From: Desulfobulbus sp.
GTDB lineage: Bacteria > Desulfobacterota > Desulfobulbia > Desulfobulbales > Desulfobulbaceae
Reading direction: 5' to 3'
Length of the DNA: 42,159 nucleotides
Assembly: GCF_030824455.1 (NCBI RefSeq)
Contig: NZ_JAVBXR010000092.1
Span: 1 to 42,159, forward strand
Below are positions 1-8,082 of this stretch, piece after piece. The notes below the pieces were generated by a model that saw only the letters and a program-made list of their open reading frames with translations, did not search any database and was not told where the DNA came from. Every line of letters begins with the position of its first letter. Within the stretch, counting starts at the first letter, position 1. Position numbers and translations under genes: made by a program.

Positions 1-305
1 GGGTGGGCGAATGGGTCGCCAACCAGATTCGCCAGCGGTTGGGCAAGGACACCCGCTCCCTGGTGCTGGGGCATTTGCAGCGCGGCGGTTCTCCCACCAC
101 CTTTGATCGGCTGCTGGCGCTGCGCTTTGGCGCGGCGGCGGTCCGTCTGGCTGAGGCCGGCATCTTTGACCACATGGTGGCCTGGGTGCCGCCGACCATG
201 ACTTCGGTGCCCATTGCCGAGGCCATCCGCCGGCGGAAAAAGGTCGATCTGGAAAGCGACAAGGTGCAGACCGCCCGCGACATCGGCATCTGTCTGGGCG
301 ACTGA
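1..305 (+). CDS. 6-phosphofructokinase, C-terminal fragment (5' end outside window)
   Basis: The frame is open from the window edge and ends with TGA at 303-305, so only about the last 100 residues are present. The segment LGHLQRGGSPTTFDRLLALR is the conserved phosphofructokinase stretch that helps form the fructose-6-phosphate site. The tail (TARDIGICLGD) resembles the ends of bacterial PfkA-like enzymes. The enzyme phosphorylates fructose 6-phosphate in glycolysis in the cytoplasm. The phosphate donor (ATP or pyrophosphate) is decided by residues upstream of the window, so it cannot be told. The apparent GTG near position 3 is internal and is not the start. Confidence 0.9.
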   Translation, partial: VGEWVANQIRQRLGKDTRSLVLGHLQRGGSPTTFDRLLALRFGAAAVRLAEAGIFDHMVAWVPPTMTSVPIAEAIRRRKKVDLESDKVQTARDIGICLGD

Positions 306-319
306 AAAGGCAGGTGAAG

Positions 320-407
320 AGTCTGTAGATCCTTAGGCGTTGAGCCTTTTGCTTTCCCAGATTAATTCGCACAGCATTTAGCCACACAACCTAAAAGACT
401 ACAGACT
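320..407. repeat. Long-range inverted repeat upstream of the endonuclease III-like gene
   Basis: AGTCTGTAG (320-328) and CTACAGACT (399-407) are perfect 9-base complementary arms about 70 bases apart, just before the start codon at 424. They could fold a leader RNA or mark a protein site. No riboswitch family is recognised. The function is unknown. Confidence 0.4.
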
Positions 408-423
408 AAACAACCTACCCGCA

Positions 424-1068
424 ATGTCCACCGCCGAAACCCTGCAGTTGATGTATCAGCGCATGCTCGCGCACCTCGGTCCCCAGCATTGGTGGCCGGC
501 GGAGACGCCCTTTGAGGTGATGGTGGGGGCGATTCTCACCCAAAACACCAGTTGGAAAAACGTCGAGCAGGCAATCGCCAATCTCAAAGGGGTGGGGCTG
601 ATGACGCTTCCTGCGCTGTCAGCCCTGCCCACCGGGCTTCTGGCCGAATACATCCGGCCGGCCGGGTACTACAACATCAAGGCCGGCCGGCTGCATAATC
701 TCCTGACGCACATCAACCAGCAGCACGGCGGCGATCTCGAGGCCTTTCTTGCCCAGCCGTTGCCGGAGTTTCGCGAGCAATTGCTCTCCATCAAGGGCAT
801 TGGCCGGGAAACCGCCGATTCGATTCTGCTCTACGCCGCCAACCTGCCGATCTTCGTGGTCGACGCTTACACCCACCGCATCCTGACGCGGCACGGGGTG
901 ATCGACGAAGACTTCGGGTATGATGCCATTCAGGAATTGTTCATGGACGCGCTGGATTGCGACGTCCAGCTCTTCAACGAGTATCACGCCCTGCTGGTGC
1001 GGGTGGGCAACGGATATTGCAAAAAGAAAAATCCCGACTGCGCTGCGTGTCCGCTGCAGGGGATGTGA
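424..1068 (+). CDS. Endonuclease III-family DNA glycosylase (MagIII-like)
   Basis: A 214-residue HhH-GPD base-excision repair glycosylase. The helix-hairpin-helix (LLSIKGIGRETAD, residues 120-132) precedes the catalytic aspartate D147 in VVDAYTHR. The lysine that gives E. coli Nth its lyase activity (GRKTAN) is glutamate here (GRETAD, E129), which suggests a monofunctional glycosylase such as the 3-methyladenine enzymes of the MagIII group. Only three cysteines of the C-terminal iron-sulfur loop are present (C199, C206, C209). The fourth, expected after five more residues, coincides with the TGA stop. The start is the ATG after a 118 bp gap. The substrate is an inference. Confidence 0.88.
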   Translation: MSTAETLQLMYQRMLAHLGPQHWWPAETPFEVMVGAILTQNTSWKNVEQAIANLKGVGLMTLPALSALPTGLLAEYIRPAGYYNIKAGRLHNLLTHINQQHGGDLEAFLAQPLPEFREQLLSIKGIGRETADSILLYAANLPIFVVDAYTHRILTRHGVIDEDFGYDAIQELFMDALDCDVQLFNEYHALLVRVGNGYCKKKNPDCAACPLQGM

Positions 1069-1081
1069 GCGGTTGGCGGGA

Positions 1082-1900
1082 TTACTGGGCGGTTTTTTCG
1101 AGCGCTTGATGCTGTTCCGACGCAACTGGCGCAATCGGCGGCAAACCCGCTTCTTGCCCCTGGCGGTTGCGCCACAGCAGTTTGCGGCAGACGCCGCGGA
1201 TCATGCTGGCCTCTTTTCTCTTCAGCCGCATCCGACCCAGGAACTGGCGGATGTTGCGCATCCAGTAGACGCGGTTGGTGTCGTGGAGAAAGGTGGCTTC
1301 GGACAGCACCTCTTCAACATGTTCGTACATGCCTTCGAGGTCAAACGAGTTGGCAAATTCCGATTTTGGGACGCCGGCAAAGGGCTGTGGCCGGGCGGCG
1401 GTGTAGAGTTCGTAGCAGTGGATGGCCACCGCTTGGGCCAGATTGAGCGAGGAAAAACCGGCGGTGGGAATGGTGGAGGCAAATTGGCAGAGGTTGAGGT
1501 CTTCGTTGCTTAAACCGGCATCCTCCGGACCAAACATCAGGCCGATCTGGTTGCCGGGCACGAGCGGCGCGATTTCCGCCATCACCTCGCGCGGCGTCTG
1601 ATCCTGGGGACGATGCCGCCCTTGGCGGGCGGTGGTGCCGACGATGAAATGAAACGGGGCCGCCGCCTCGGCGGTGGTGCGGCAGACGCGCATCTCCCGG
1701 ATGAGGTGCGCGGCCTTGTGGGTCGCCATCTTCAACATCCGTTCCTGGTCAAACTGCTCGTCGCTGACGACAATCAGCTGAGAGATGCCGAAGTTGGAGG
1801 CAATGCGCGCCGAGGCCCCAATATTCTCAGGAAACTTCGGCCCGACCAGGATGATTCCGATCTGGCCAAGGCCGCTGGCCGGCAGGTGTTCGTCCTTCAT
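1082..1900 (-). CDS. trmJ: tRNA/rRNA 2'-O-methyltransferase, TrmJ type
   Basis: A 272-residue SPOUT-class methyltransferase using S-adenosylmethionine. The diagnostic motifs are in order: NIGASAR near residue 27, LMFGPEDAGLSNEDL in the middle and SSLNLAQAVAIHCYEL, which together form the trefoil-knot cofactor site. Length and the basic C-terminal extension match TrmJ, which methylates the ribose of position 32 in tRNA anticodon loops. Other SpoU enzymes are possible, so the substrate is inferred. The ATG lies 19 bp after the stop of the upstream membrane coiled-coil gene, so the two are probably co-transcribed. No strong ribosome-binding site is seen. Its 3' end runs towards the endonuclease gene on the other strand. 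Confidence 0.88.
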   Translation of the reverse strand: MKDEHLPASGLGQIGIILVGPKFPENIGASARIASNFGISQLIVVSDEQFDQERMLKMATHKAAHLIREMRVCRTTAEAAAPFHFIVGTTARQGRHRPQDQTPREVMAEIAPLVPGNQIGLMFGPEDAGLSNEDLNLCQFASTIPTAGFSSLNLAQAVAIHCYELYTAARPQPFAGVPKSEFANSFDLEGMYEHVEEVLSEATFLHDTNRVYWMRNIRQFLGRMRLKRKEASMIRGVCRKLLWRNRQGQEAGLPPIAPVASEQHQALEKTAQ

Positions 1901-1919
1901 AATGCGTGCGCCGGCCGGA

Positions 1920-2423
1920 TCAATGACCGGTGGATTGCTCCAGTTCGAGTGCTTTCTTCGACGACTTTTCCGACCCGGGGCTGCTGGTGGTCATGCGCTT
2001 GAAAAAGGGGATGATGCCGCGCTCCGCCCGTTTGATCTCCTCTTCCGCCTCTTTGACCGTGATCTGCCAAGCCGGGGCAAACCCTGGCGATTTCTCAAAC
2101 ATTATCTCAATGGCCTTTTGATAGACCTGTACCTGGCGCAGTTCCTGGCGGCCAGGCTTCTGATTGAGCACCTGGACCATGTTGCGCAGGTTGTCGCGCT
2201 CCTGTTTAAGCTTGTCGGCGTCGCCCTTGCGTCGTTCGTTTTCCGCTGAATCGATTTCCAGCTTGGTGTGCAGGTGCTCGCGCAGTTTTTTTAAATTGCC
2301 GTTGAGTTCCCGGGCCTTCATCCAGCCCCGCACCCACAGAATGACGGCAACCAACAAGCCGATGCACAGGCCGCGCAGGAAGGGATTGGCAAGAACGTCT
2401 GATATCCAGCTGCTGTTTTCCAT
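1920..2423 (-). CDS. Small membrane-anchored coiled-coil protein, unknown function
   Basis: A 167-residue protein that I do not recognise as a named family. Residues about 16-32 (LRGLCIGLLVAVILWVRG) form one membrane segment. They are followed by a charged, heptad-like helix to about residue 95, rich in Glu, Lys, Leu and Arg, consistent with a cytoplasmic coiled coil. The C-terminus is polar. A GAGGT ribosome-binding site lies about eight bases upstream of the ATG. Its tight spacing to trmJ suggests one transcript. The layout, one anchor plus coiled coil, would suit a scaffold protein, but nothing in the sequence shows this. Confidence 0.75.
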   Translation of the reverse strand: MENSSWISDVLANPFLRGLCIGLLVAVILWVRGWMKARELNGNLKKLREHLHTKLEIDSAENERRKGDADKLKQERDNLRNMVQVLNQKPGRQELRQVQVYQKAIEIMFEKSPGFAPAWQITVKEAEEEIKRAERGIIPFFKRMTTSSPGSEKSSKKALELEQSTGH

Positions 2424-2493
2424 GGCTCTACCTCAGAGAAAAGAAATTATGCGGAAAGGGCTGGGCCGATTCCGGCATTTCGGGATGTCGTCT

Positions 2494-2524
2494 CAATTCA
2501 AAGCAACCATTTTTATTTGAATTG
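2494..2524. repeat. Inverted repeat between rnr and the coiled-coil gene
   Basis: CAATTCAAA (2494-2502) and TTTGAATTG (2516-2524) form perfect 9-base arms around a 13-base loop. The repeat lies between the rnr stop and the next minus-strand start. There is no U-tract, so it is more likely an operator or an RNA hairpin than an intrinsic terminator. Confidence 0.45.
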
Positions 2525-2573
2525 CCGATATTCGTCAAGCAAAACCAAGGCGGAGCCGCCGCCCCGGCAGCGT

Positions 2574-4799
2574 TCATTTTTCTTCTTTTTCCTGCGGCTT
2601 GGCGGCAGCGGCCGGAACCAGGGAAAAGCTCAGCCGTTTGTTGAGCAGATCGACATGGTCAAGCCGCACCTGCGCATGGTCGCCCAATTGATACATCCGA
2701 TTGCTCCGTTCGCCGATCAGGCGATAACGGCGGGCGTCGTGCAGGTAGTAATCGTCGGTCATGCTGGTCAGCGGAACCATGCCGCTGATGTAGCTTTCGT
2801 CCAGGGTGAGGTAGAGGCCAAAGGCGGTCACTCCGGAAATGATCGCGCCAAAGGTTTCGCCGATCCGGTCCATGAGGAACAGGGCGGAGCAGCGGGCGTG
2901 GACGTTGCGCTCGACGTCGATGGCCTTGCGTTCGCACTGCGAGAGATGCAGGCCGGCCTCGGCCAGGGTTTTGCCCTCGCCGGGGATTGGCGGTGTGGCC
3001 TGTTCCGTCTGGCCGGCGAGCAAGGCCTGCAGCACCCGATGGGCCACCAGGTCGGGGTAGCGGCGAATAGGCGAGGTGAAGTGGAGATAATATTCGGCAG
3101 CCAGGCCAAAATGGCCTGTGTTTTCCGGGGAATATCTGGCCTGCTGCATGGTGCGCAGCAACAGGTTGTTGACGATGTATTCCGCCGGCGAGTTGTGCGC
3201 CTGTTTAATGACCTGGGCAAACCAAGCCGGATCGACCTCGGATTGGGGCAGGAACAGCCCCAGCGCCTTGGCGGCGTCGGTGAAGGCGTCCAGCTTGGCC
3301 GGGTCGGGCCGTTCGTGGATGCGGTACAACACCGGTTTTTTCGCCTTGGCCAGGGTTTCGGCCACTGCCTCGTTGGCGGCCAGCATGCAGTCTTCGATCA
3401 GGAGATGGGCCTGATTGCGTTCCGCCAGGGTGATCGAGGCCACTTGGTCGCCGTTAAGGGTCACCTGGGGTTCGGGAATGTTAAAATCCAGGCTGCCGCG
3501 TTCGCTCCGGCGATGTTTGAGCAGGGCTGTGAGTTTTTTGGCGTGCTCGAGCATGGGCGTCAGGTCGGCGTGGGCGGCGCGAACCTCGGGGTCCTGCAGG
3601 TAGAGCAGCTGGTTGATCGTGGTGTAGGTGAAGCGCCTGCAGCTTTTAATCAGGCTGCGCGCGTATTTCTCGCCGGTGCGTTTCCCCTTGGCGTCAAAGC
3701 TGAGCATCGCGGTAAAAGCCGGCCGGTCCTGATTCGGAACCAGGCTGCAGAGGTCGTTGGAGAGGCGCTCGGGCAGCATCGGCAGAACCTGGTTCGGCAG
3801 GTAGACGCTGGTTCCGCGCAGGTAGGCCTCGCGGTCAATCTCCGATCCGGTCTGCACATAGTGGCCGACGTCGGCAATCGAAACATAGAGCAGATACCCG
3901 GCCCCGGTGCGTTCGACGCAGATTGCGTCGTCGAAGTCGCGGGCGGTTTCGCCGTCGATGGTCACATGAGGCAGGTGGCGCAGGTCGATGCGGCCGTTGG
4001 CGCACTCGGTCACCGGCGTCAAGCGAGCCGCTTCCGCCTCCACCTCGGCCGGGAAGGTTTCCCGGAGCGACGACTGGATGACGGCCATGCGGATCTGAAC
4101 GGTCGCTTGCCGGGCGTCGCCGAGGATTTCGATGATCCGGCCGGTCGGCCCTTGGCGTTCCGAACCGTAATCGAGGATTTCCGCCGCCACCGCCATGCCG
4201 TCGCGGGCGGCGAGATCGTCGCCCCGGCGGATCAGCAGCGTGTAGGGCAGGCGGTCGTCGTCGGGGGTGACGTAACCGCCGGCCCCGCTTTCAGTGTAGA
4301 TGCCGCAGAGGCGAGTGACGGCGCGGCTGAGCACCTGGGTCACCCGACCTTCCTTTCGGCCCCTGGCCGTGGCGGAAACCTCGACCAGGATCGAATCGCC
4401 CTGGCTGGCGCCGCCAAGATTGTGCGGGGCAATAAACACGTCCTTGCCGCCCTTGGCGCGTTCTCCTTCCAGGATGGCAAAACCAAAACCCTTGGAGGTG
4501 AGGTCAAGGGTTGCCCGCAGCTGCTCGGGTTGGGCGGCAGGGAAAAAGCGTTTGCCTTTTCGGTCGATTTTGCGCCCGTCAAGCAGTTGCGCCAAGGCCG
4601 TGTGTAGGATGGGCAATTGGCCGGAACCCAAATGCAGTTCATGGGCGATCTCGACGGCGGTCAAGGGAACACCCCGGGCCGCAAGCAGCCGCTGGACAGA
4701 CAATTGCAGCGGGTCCGTTGCGGGGCCGCGTCCCGTTGAACGCCGTTTTTGGGGCGGCAATCCTGCCGATTTTCTTTTACGGAGTGGTCTTCTGGGCAT
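2574..4799 (-). CDS. rnr: Ribonuclease R, 3'-5' exoribonuclease
   Basis: A 741-residue RNase II/R enzyme. It has an N-terminal winged-helix-like region (about 30-90), cold-shock RNA-binding domains, a central RNB catalytic domain with the metal-binding signature GETARDFDDAICVE near residue 305, and a C-terminal S1 domain (VTAFGLYLTLDESYISGMVP). RNase R degrades structured RNA processively and acts in mRNA and rRNA quality control. The frame is open for a further 99 codons upstream, but that part overlaps the divergent RelA/SpoT gene and looks non-coding. I chose the ATG at 4797-4799 (MPRRPLRKRK), which has AGGGGA upstream and gives the usual length. Confidence 0.95.
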   Translation of the reverse strand: MPRRPLRKRKSAGLPPQKRRSTGRGPATDPLQLSVQRLLAARGVPLTAVEIAHELHLGSGQLPILHTALAQLLDGRKIDRKGKRFFPAAQPEQLRATLDLTSKGFGFAILEGERAKGGKDVFIAPHNLGGASQGDSILVEVSATARGRKEGRVTQVLSRAVTRLCGIYTESGAGGYVTPDDDRLPYTLLIRRGDDLAARDGMAVAAEILDYGSERQGPTGRIIEILGDARQATVQIRMAVIQSSLRETFPAEVEAEAARLTPVTECANGRIDLRHLPHVTIDGETARDFDDAICVERTGAGYLLYVSIADVGHYVQTGSEIDREAYLRGTSVYLPNQVLPMLPERLSNDLCSLVPNQDRPAFTAMLSFDAKGKRTGEKYARSLIKSCRRFTYTTINQLLYLQDPEVRAAHADLTPMLEHAKKLTALLKHRRSERGSLDFNIPEPQVTLNGDQVASITLAERNQAHLLIEDCMLAANEAVAETLAKAKKPVLYRIHERPDPAKLDAFTDAAKALGLFLPQSEVDPAWFAQVIKQAHNSPAEYIVNNLLLRTMQQARYSPENTGHFGLAAEYYLHFTSPIRRYPDLVAHRVLQALLAGQTEQATPPIPGEGKTLAEAGLHLSQCERKAIDVERNVHARCSALFLMDRIGETFGAIISGVTAFGLYLTLDESYISGMVPLTSMTDDYYLHDARRYRLIGERSNRMYQLGDHAQVRLDHVDLLNKRLSFSLVPAAAAKPQEKEEK

Positions 4800-4900
4800 G
4801 GTGTTGGTGTCCCCTGTTCCATACAGGCTGTGAAATCCGGCGGCGCGAGAATTTCTCTTTGTCCGCAGTCCGCTCTCTGTTAGAGTGCAGGTTCGCGCTT

Positions 4901-4918
4901 TTGTCTGCAAAAAGACAA
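4901..4918. promoter_or_regulatory. Inverted repeat in the rnr / RelA-SpoT divergent intergenic region
   Basis: TTGTCT (4901-4906) and AGACAA (4913-4918) are perfect arms around six bases, in the 175 bp between two divergent genes. The position suits a regulator-binding site, but the repeat is short and no regulator is identified. No convincing -35/-10 pair was found here. Confidence 0.3.
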
Positions 4919-4974
4919 TTGTACACCATTTGAGCGGTAAGGAAAGGAAAAGCCAAGGACGGACAGGACGGCAG

Positions 4975-7080
4975 ATGCAGTACGTTAAATTCGATCTCGA
5001 CACATACCGCCAGGTCATGCACTCCTTCATCGGCGACGGTCCGGAGGCCCAGGTTTTTTGGAGGGCGCTGGATTTTGCCTTTGAGGCCCACGGCAACCAG
5101 TGGCGTCGTTCCGGCGATCCCTACATCATGCATCCCTGTTCGGTGGCGCGGATTTTGGCCGAAGAGCTGGACATCCGCAATCCGGAGATCCTTGCGTCGG
5201 CCCTGCTCCACGACACGGTCGAGGATGTGGATGAGGTCACCGACGAGGTGATCCGTGAAAAATTCGGGCCTAACGTGGAGGCCATCGTCGAGGGCTGCAC
5301 CAAGGTCACCCATTACACCGGCGACCGTCAGACCTTCAAGAAACTGGTGCACCGCAAGATTTTCAGCGGCGCGGCGGCCAAACTGGAGGTGATGATCGTC
5401 AAGCTGGCGGATCGGCTGCACAATCTTCGCACCCTGTCCAGCATGCCCAAGCACAAGCGGCAGAAAATTGCCGACGAGACCATCGACATCTACGCTCCGC
5501 TGGCCACCATCCTTGGGTTGTTTGCCATCAAACGGGAGTTGTACAATCTGGCGCTGGCGTACAAGTTTCCCCGTCAGGGCAACCGGTTGCAGGCGCACAT
5601 CAACAGTCTACGCAACGATCCGGCGGTGTTGGAGATTATCGACAAGGTCCAGCTGGCCATCGAAAAGGACGGGTTGAAGGGCAAGGTCACGCTGCGCACC
5701 AAGGGGTTGTGGGGCTACTACGACGTGCGCAATCGCATCCTGATCAAAGAGATCGAAAGCCCCCAGGAAATGCTGATTCTGATGAACACCAGGGGCGACT
5801 GCTACCAGGCCCTGGGGGTGCTCAATCAGATCTATCCGCCCATTCCCCGGACCATCCGCGATTTCATCGCCAGCCCCAAGCCGTCGGGATACCAGGGCCT
5901 GCACGCCCGGCCCAACATCAACGGCCGGAAATATCTTTTCAAAATCCGCACCGAGGACATGGCCCGCCGCGCCCAACGCGGCATGGTCCGCGACTGGGCC
6001 GGCGACAGCAAAACGACAAGCAAGTTTTTTAAAGAAATCCAGGAGATGTTCGATATCCTCGGCAGCGACGATTCCGTCTCCTACCGGGATATGATCGCCG
6101 CCAGCGGCCGCAAGGAAATCTACACCTACACCCCCCAGGGCGACCTGATCTGTCTGCCGATCAATTCGATTTTGCTCGACTTTGCCTTTCGGGTGCACAC
6201 CGCCATCGGCCACACCAGCGTCGGCGGGATGATCGGCAAACAAAAGGTCGGGCTTGATCATCAGTTGCGCGACGGCAACGTGATCAAGGTCATTCGCCAG
6301 GAAGCGCAGGTCAATTTCGACCCTGCCCTGCAGACCCTCTGTCAGACGCCTAAGGCCCGCTCCGAACTGTCCAAGGCCTTCCGGTTGCGGCGGGAGGCGG
6401 TGTCGCGGCAAATCGGGGCCTCGATTCTTTCCCAGGAACTGCGGCGCTACGGCGTGCCTCTTGAGGTGATCGAGAAGGAAGGCATGGCTGACATTTTGGC
6501 CTATTTTGACATTGATTGCCTGGAGGATTTGTACCTCCAATTGGGCGAGGGCCGGGTTCGGCTGCGGGAACTGATCTACGAGATCCGCAACGGCCTGTAT
6601 GTGGGGCGTCCGACCCTGTTTCAGCCAACCGGCGTCTTTAATCGCGTCGACCTGACCACGCTTGATCCGGTGGTGATGAAATCCTCTGCCTGCTGCAAGC
6701 CTAGCCCGCTTGACAAGGGGGTCATCGGGCTGCTCAGCGAGCGCGGCCTTTCACTGCACCGCAAGGATTGCGCCCAGTTGCGGAAAATCAATTTCCAGCG
6801 GGAGGATGCGGTTGAGGTGCGCTGGAAGCTTAAAAACACCAGGATCGAGAAAAATCAGCGGATTATCGTCATGCAGGCCACCCGCAACCGCTTGCTGCTG
6901 CTCCTTTCCGTGGCGCCCGAGGAGATGAAGATCATCGATGTGGTCTATCTGGGCAAGGGGGCTGCGCTGATCGGCGACTGGGAGGTTAATTTTCAGGTGG
7001 CCAATCTGTACGGGTTAAAAAAGGTGGACCGCCATTTTTCCCGCTCCGGTCTCCGATACGAGTTTGAGTTGGATCAGTGA
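4975..7080 (+). CDS. RelA/SpoT-family protein, hydrolase intact, synthetase apparently degenerate
   Basis: A 701-residue long-form RSH protein. The N-terminal HD hydrolase keeps H53, H79-D80, E83-D84, D146 and N150 (LLHDTVED, RLHNLRTL). The synthetase region (about 235-330) aligns by its DCYQALG and PSGYQGLH segments. However, the magnesium-binding Asp of the D-x-x-A-x-R motif aligns with S262, the Arg with Leu, and the catalytic Glu of E-V-Q-I-R-T with L321. A TGS domain (about 380-440) and the conserved-cysteine domain (C573, C574, HRKDC near 599) follow. Known RSH proteins make or break (p)ppGpp. From these residues I infer hydrolysis only. The start is the ATG at 4975; an upstream in-frame ATG at 4885 has no better ribosome site. 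Confidence 0.9.
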   Translation: MQYVKFDLDTYRQVMHSFIGDGPEAQVFWRALDFAFEAHGNQWRRSGDPYIMHPCSVARILAEELDIRNPEILASALLHDTVEDVDEVTDEVIREKFGPNVEAIVEGCTKVTHYTGDRQTFKKLVHRKIFSGAAAKLEVMIVKLADRLHNLRTLSSMPKHKRQKIADETIDIYAPLATILGLFAIKRELYNLALAYKFPRQGNRLQAHINSLRNDPAVLEIIDKVQLAIEKDGLKGKVTLRTKGLWGYYDVRNRILIKEIESPQEMLILMNTRGDCYQALGVLNQIYPPIPRTIRDFIASPKPSGYQGLHARPNINGRKYLFKIRTEDMARRAQRGMVRDWAGDSKTTSKFFKEIQEMFDILGSDDSVSYRDMIAASGRKEIYTYTPQGDLICLPINSILLDFAFRVHTAIGHTSVGGMIGKQKVGLDHQLRDGNVIKVIRQEAQVNFDPALQTLCQTPKARSELSKAFRLRREAVSRQIGASILSQELRRYGVPLEVIEKEGMADILAYFDIDCLEDLYLQLGEGRVRLRELIYEIRNGLYVGRPTLFQPTGVFNRVDLTTLDPVVMKSSACCKPSPLDKGVIGLLSERGLSLHRKDCAQLRKINFQREDAVEVRWKLKNTRIEKNQRIIVMQATRNRLLLLLSVAPEEMKIIDVVYLGKGAALIGDWEVNFQVANLYGLKKVDRHFSRSGLRYEFELDQ

Positions 7081-7288
7081 GCTGTGGTTGATGGGGGCGG
7101 TCCCGGCGGCTTTTAGGTACGGGTTGACTCCGACGTTGTGGTGCTTACTTTGTTGGGCAAGACGGAGTGGCAAAGGTATGTCGCCGTTTGCAGTGGGAGG
7201 CGTGGCCTGCCAGTTGTCTGTTAGCTTTATTGTTTTGTCCGCTTTCTTTCCTGATGGCGTTTGTCGTGCCGTTTTTTCTCCTTGTCGG

Positions 7289-7972
7289 CTATGGCAGGCG
7301 CCATTTTTTTTGCGGTAGACAATCGTCAATGTGGGCATCTAGCTGCGCTTGAAACTCCTCCCGCGAAATTTCTCGTGTGCCGAAACGGAGCAGATGATCG
7401 GTGGTCATCTGGCAGTCAATCATGGCGATTCCTTGTTGCAAGGCCAGTTGAGCCAGAGCGGTCAGGGCCGTTTTGGAGGCGTCGGTGACGCGCGTGAACA
7501 TCGATTCGCCAAAAAATATCTGGTCCAGACCAACGCCGTAGAGTCCTCCGGCCAGTTGCCCGTCGCGCCAGCATTCGATGGAGTGGGCATAGCCAAGTTC
7601 GTGCAGGCGACAATAGGCCTGCTCCATTTCCGGGGTAATCCAGGTGCCGTTTTTTACCCGGCCCGAGGCGGTGGCGCAACCGGCGATCACTTCGGCAAAG
7701 GCGGTGTCGGCAGTGACGGTGAAAGCCCCGGAGTTGATGGTGCGCTTGAGCCGTTTGGGCAGGTGGAATTCTGCAGGAAACAGCGCTAAGCGCGGCGCCG
7801 GCGACCACCACAAAATTGGATCGCCTTCTGAAAACCAGGGGAATATGCCTTGGCTGTAGGCGAGAATCAGCCGCGCCGGACTTAAATCGCCGCCAACGGC
7901 CAACAGACCGTCGTCGTCGGCAAATTCAGGCGAAGGGAAAATCAGGGCGTCGGAGAGGCGAAAAACGGGCAT
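7289..7972 (-). CDS. aat: Leucyl/phenylalanyl-tRNA--protein transferase
   Basis: A 227-residue Aat enzyme that adds Leu or Phe from charged tRNA to proteins with N-terminal Arg or Lys, marking them for ClpAP through the N-end rule. The family signature is clear: FPSPEFADDDGLLAVGGDLS, AYSQGIFPWF, ILWWSPAPR, then TWITPEM, YGVGLDQIFFGESMF and IDCQMTTDHLLRFG. The frame stays open 23 codons further upstream, but family proteins start just before FPSP, so I chose the ATG at 7970-7972 (MPVFRLSD). It faces the RelA/SpoT gene with about 200 bp between stops. An intrinsic terminator for the PEP-CTERM gene lies just upstream, so aat is probably a separate unit. Confidence 0.93.
   Translation of the reverse strand: MPVFRLSDALIFPSPEFADDDGLLAVGGDLSPARLILAYSQGIFPWFSEGDPILWWSPAPRLALFPAEFHLPKRLKRTINSGAFTVTADTAFAEVIAGCATASGRVKNGTWITPEMEQAYCRLHELGYAHSIECWRDGQLAGGLYGVGLDQIFFGESMFTRVTDASKTALTALAQLALQQGIAMIDCQMTTDHLLRFGTREISREEFQAQLDAHIDDCLPQKKWRLP
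7291..7311 (+). terminator. Weak candidate terminator after the RelA/SpoT gene
   Basis: A short ATGGC/GCCAT stem (7291-7304) is followed by eight T on the plus strand, about 210 bases after the stop. It overlaps the last codons of aat on the other strand. The five-base-pair stem is weak. Confidence 0.3.
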
Positions 7973-8029
7973 GGCGTTCCGGGCTGGAGGGGAGGATGGA
8001 TGGGTGGAGCGGAATCCTACCTCAGCAAC

Positions 8030-8058
8030 AAAAAAAGGCAAGCCCGAAGGCTTGCCTT
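8030..8058 (-). terminator. Intrinsic terminator of the PEP-CTERM gene
   Basis: Arms at 8035-8044 and 8049-8058 form a perfect 10 bp stem. Read on the minus strand the loop is TTCG closed by C-G, the very stable UUCG tetraloop, and it is followed by seven T. It lies 25 bases after the PEP-CTERM stop. Confidence 0.9.
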
Positions 8059-8082
8059 AAAAAACGGGCAGCAGGGAAAGGA

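Noticed and set aside
331..350. Possible terminator after phosphofructokinase (AGGC/GCCT with four T)
   Set aside because: The stem is only four base pairs, too weak to support.
1066..1110. Selenocysteine insertion at the TGA of the endonuclease III relative
   Set aside because: No convincing hairpin lies just downstream of the TGA, and the reading frame after it runs into antisense trmJ sequence.
2517..4607. Long open reading frame on the plus strand, antisense to rnr
   Set aside because: It is the complement of a GC-rich conserved gene, has no domain or ribosome site, and RNase R motifs on the other strand are unambiguous.
5608..6540. Minus-strand frame antisense to the RelA/SpoT gene
   Set aside because: Composition is that of a complementary strand; RSH motifs on the plus strand are clear.
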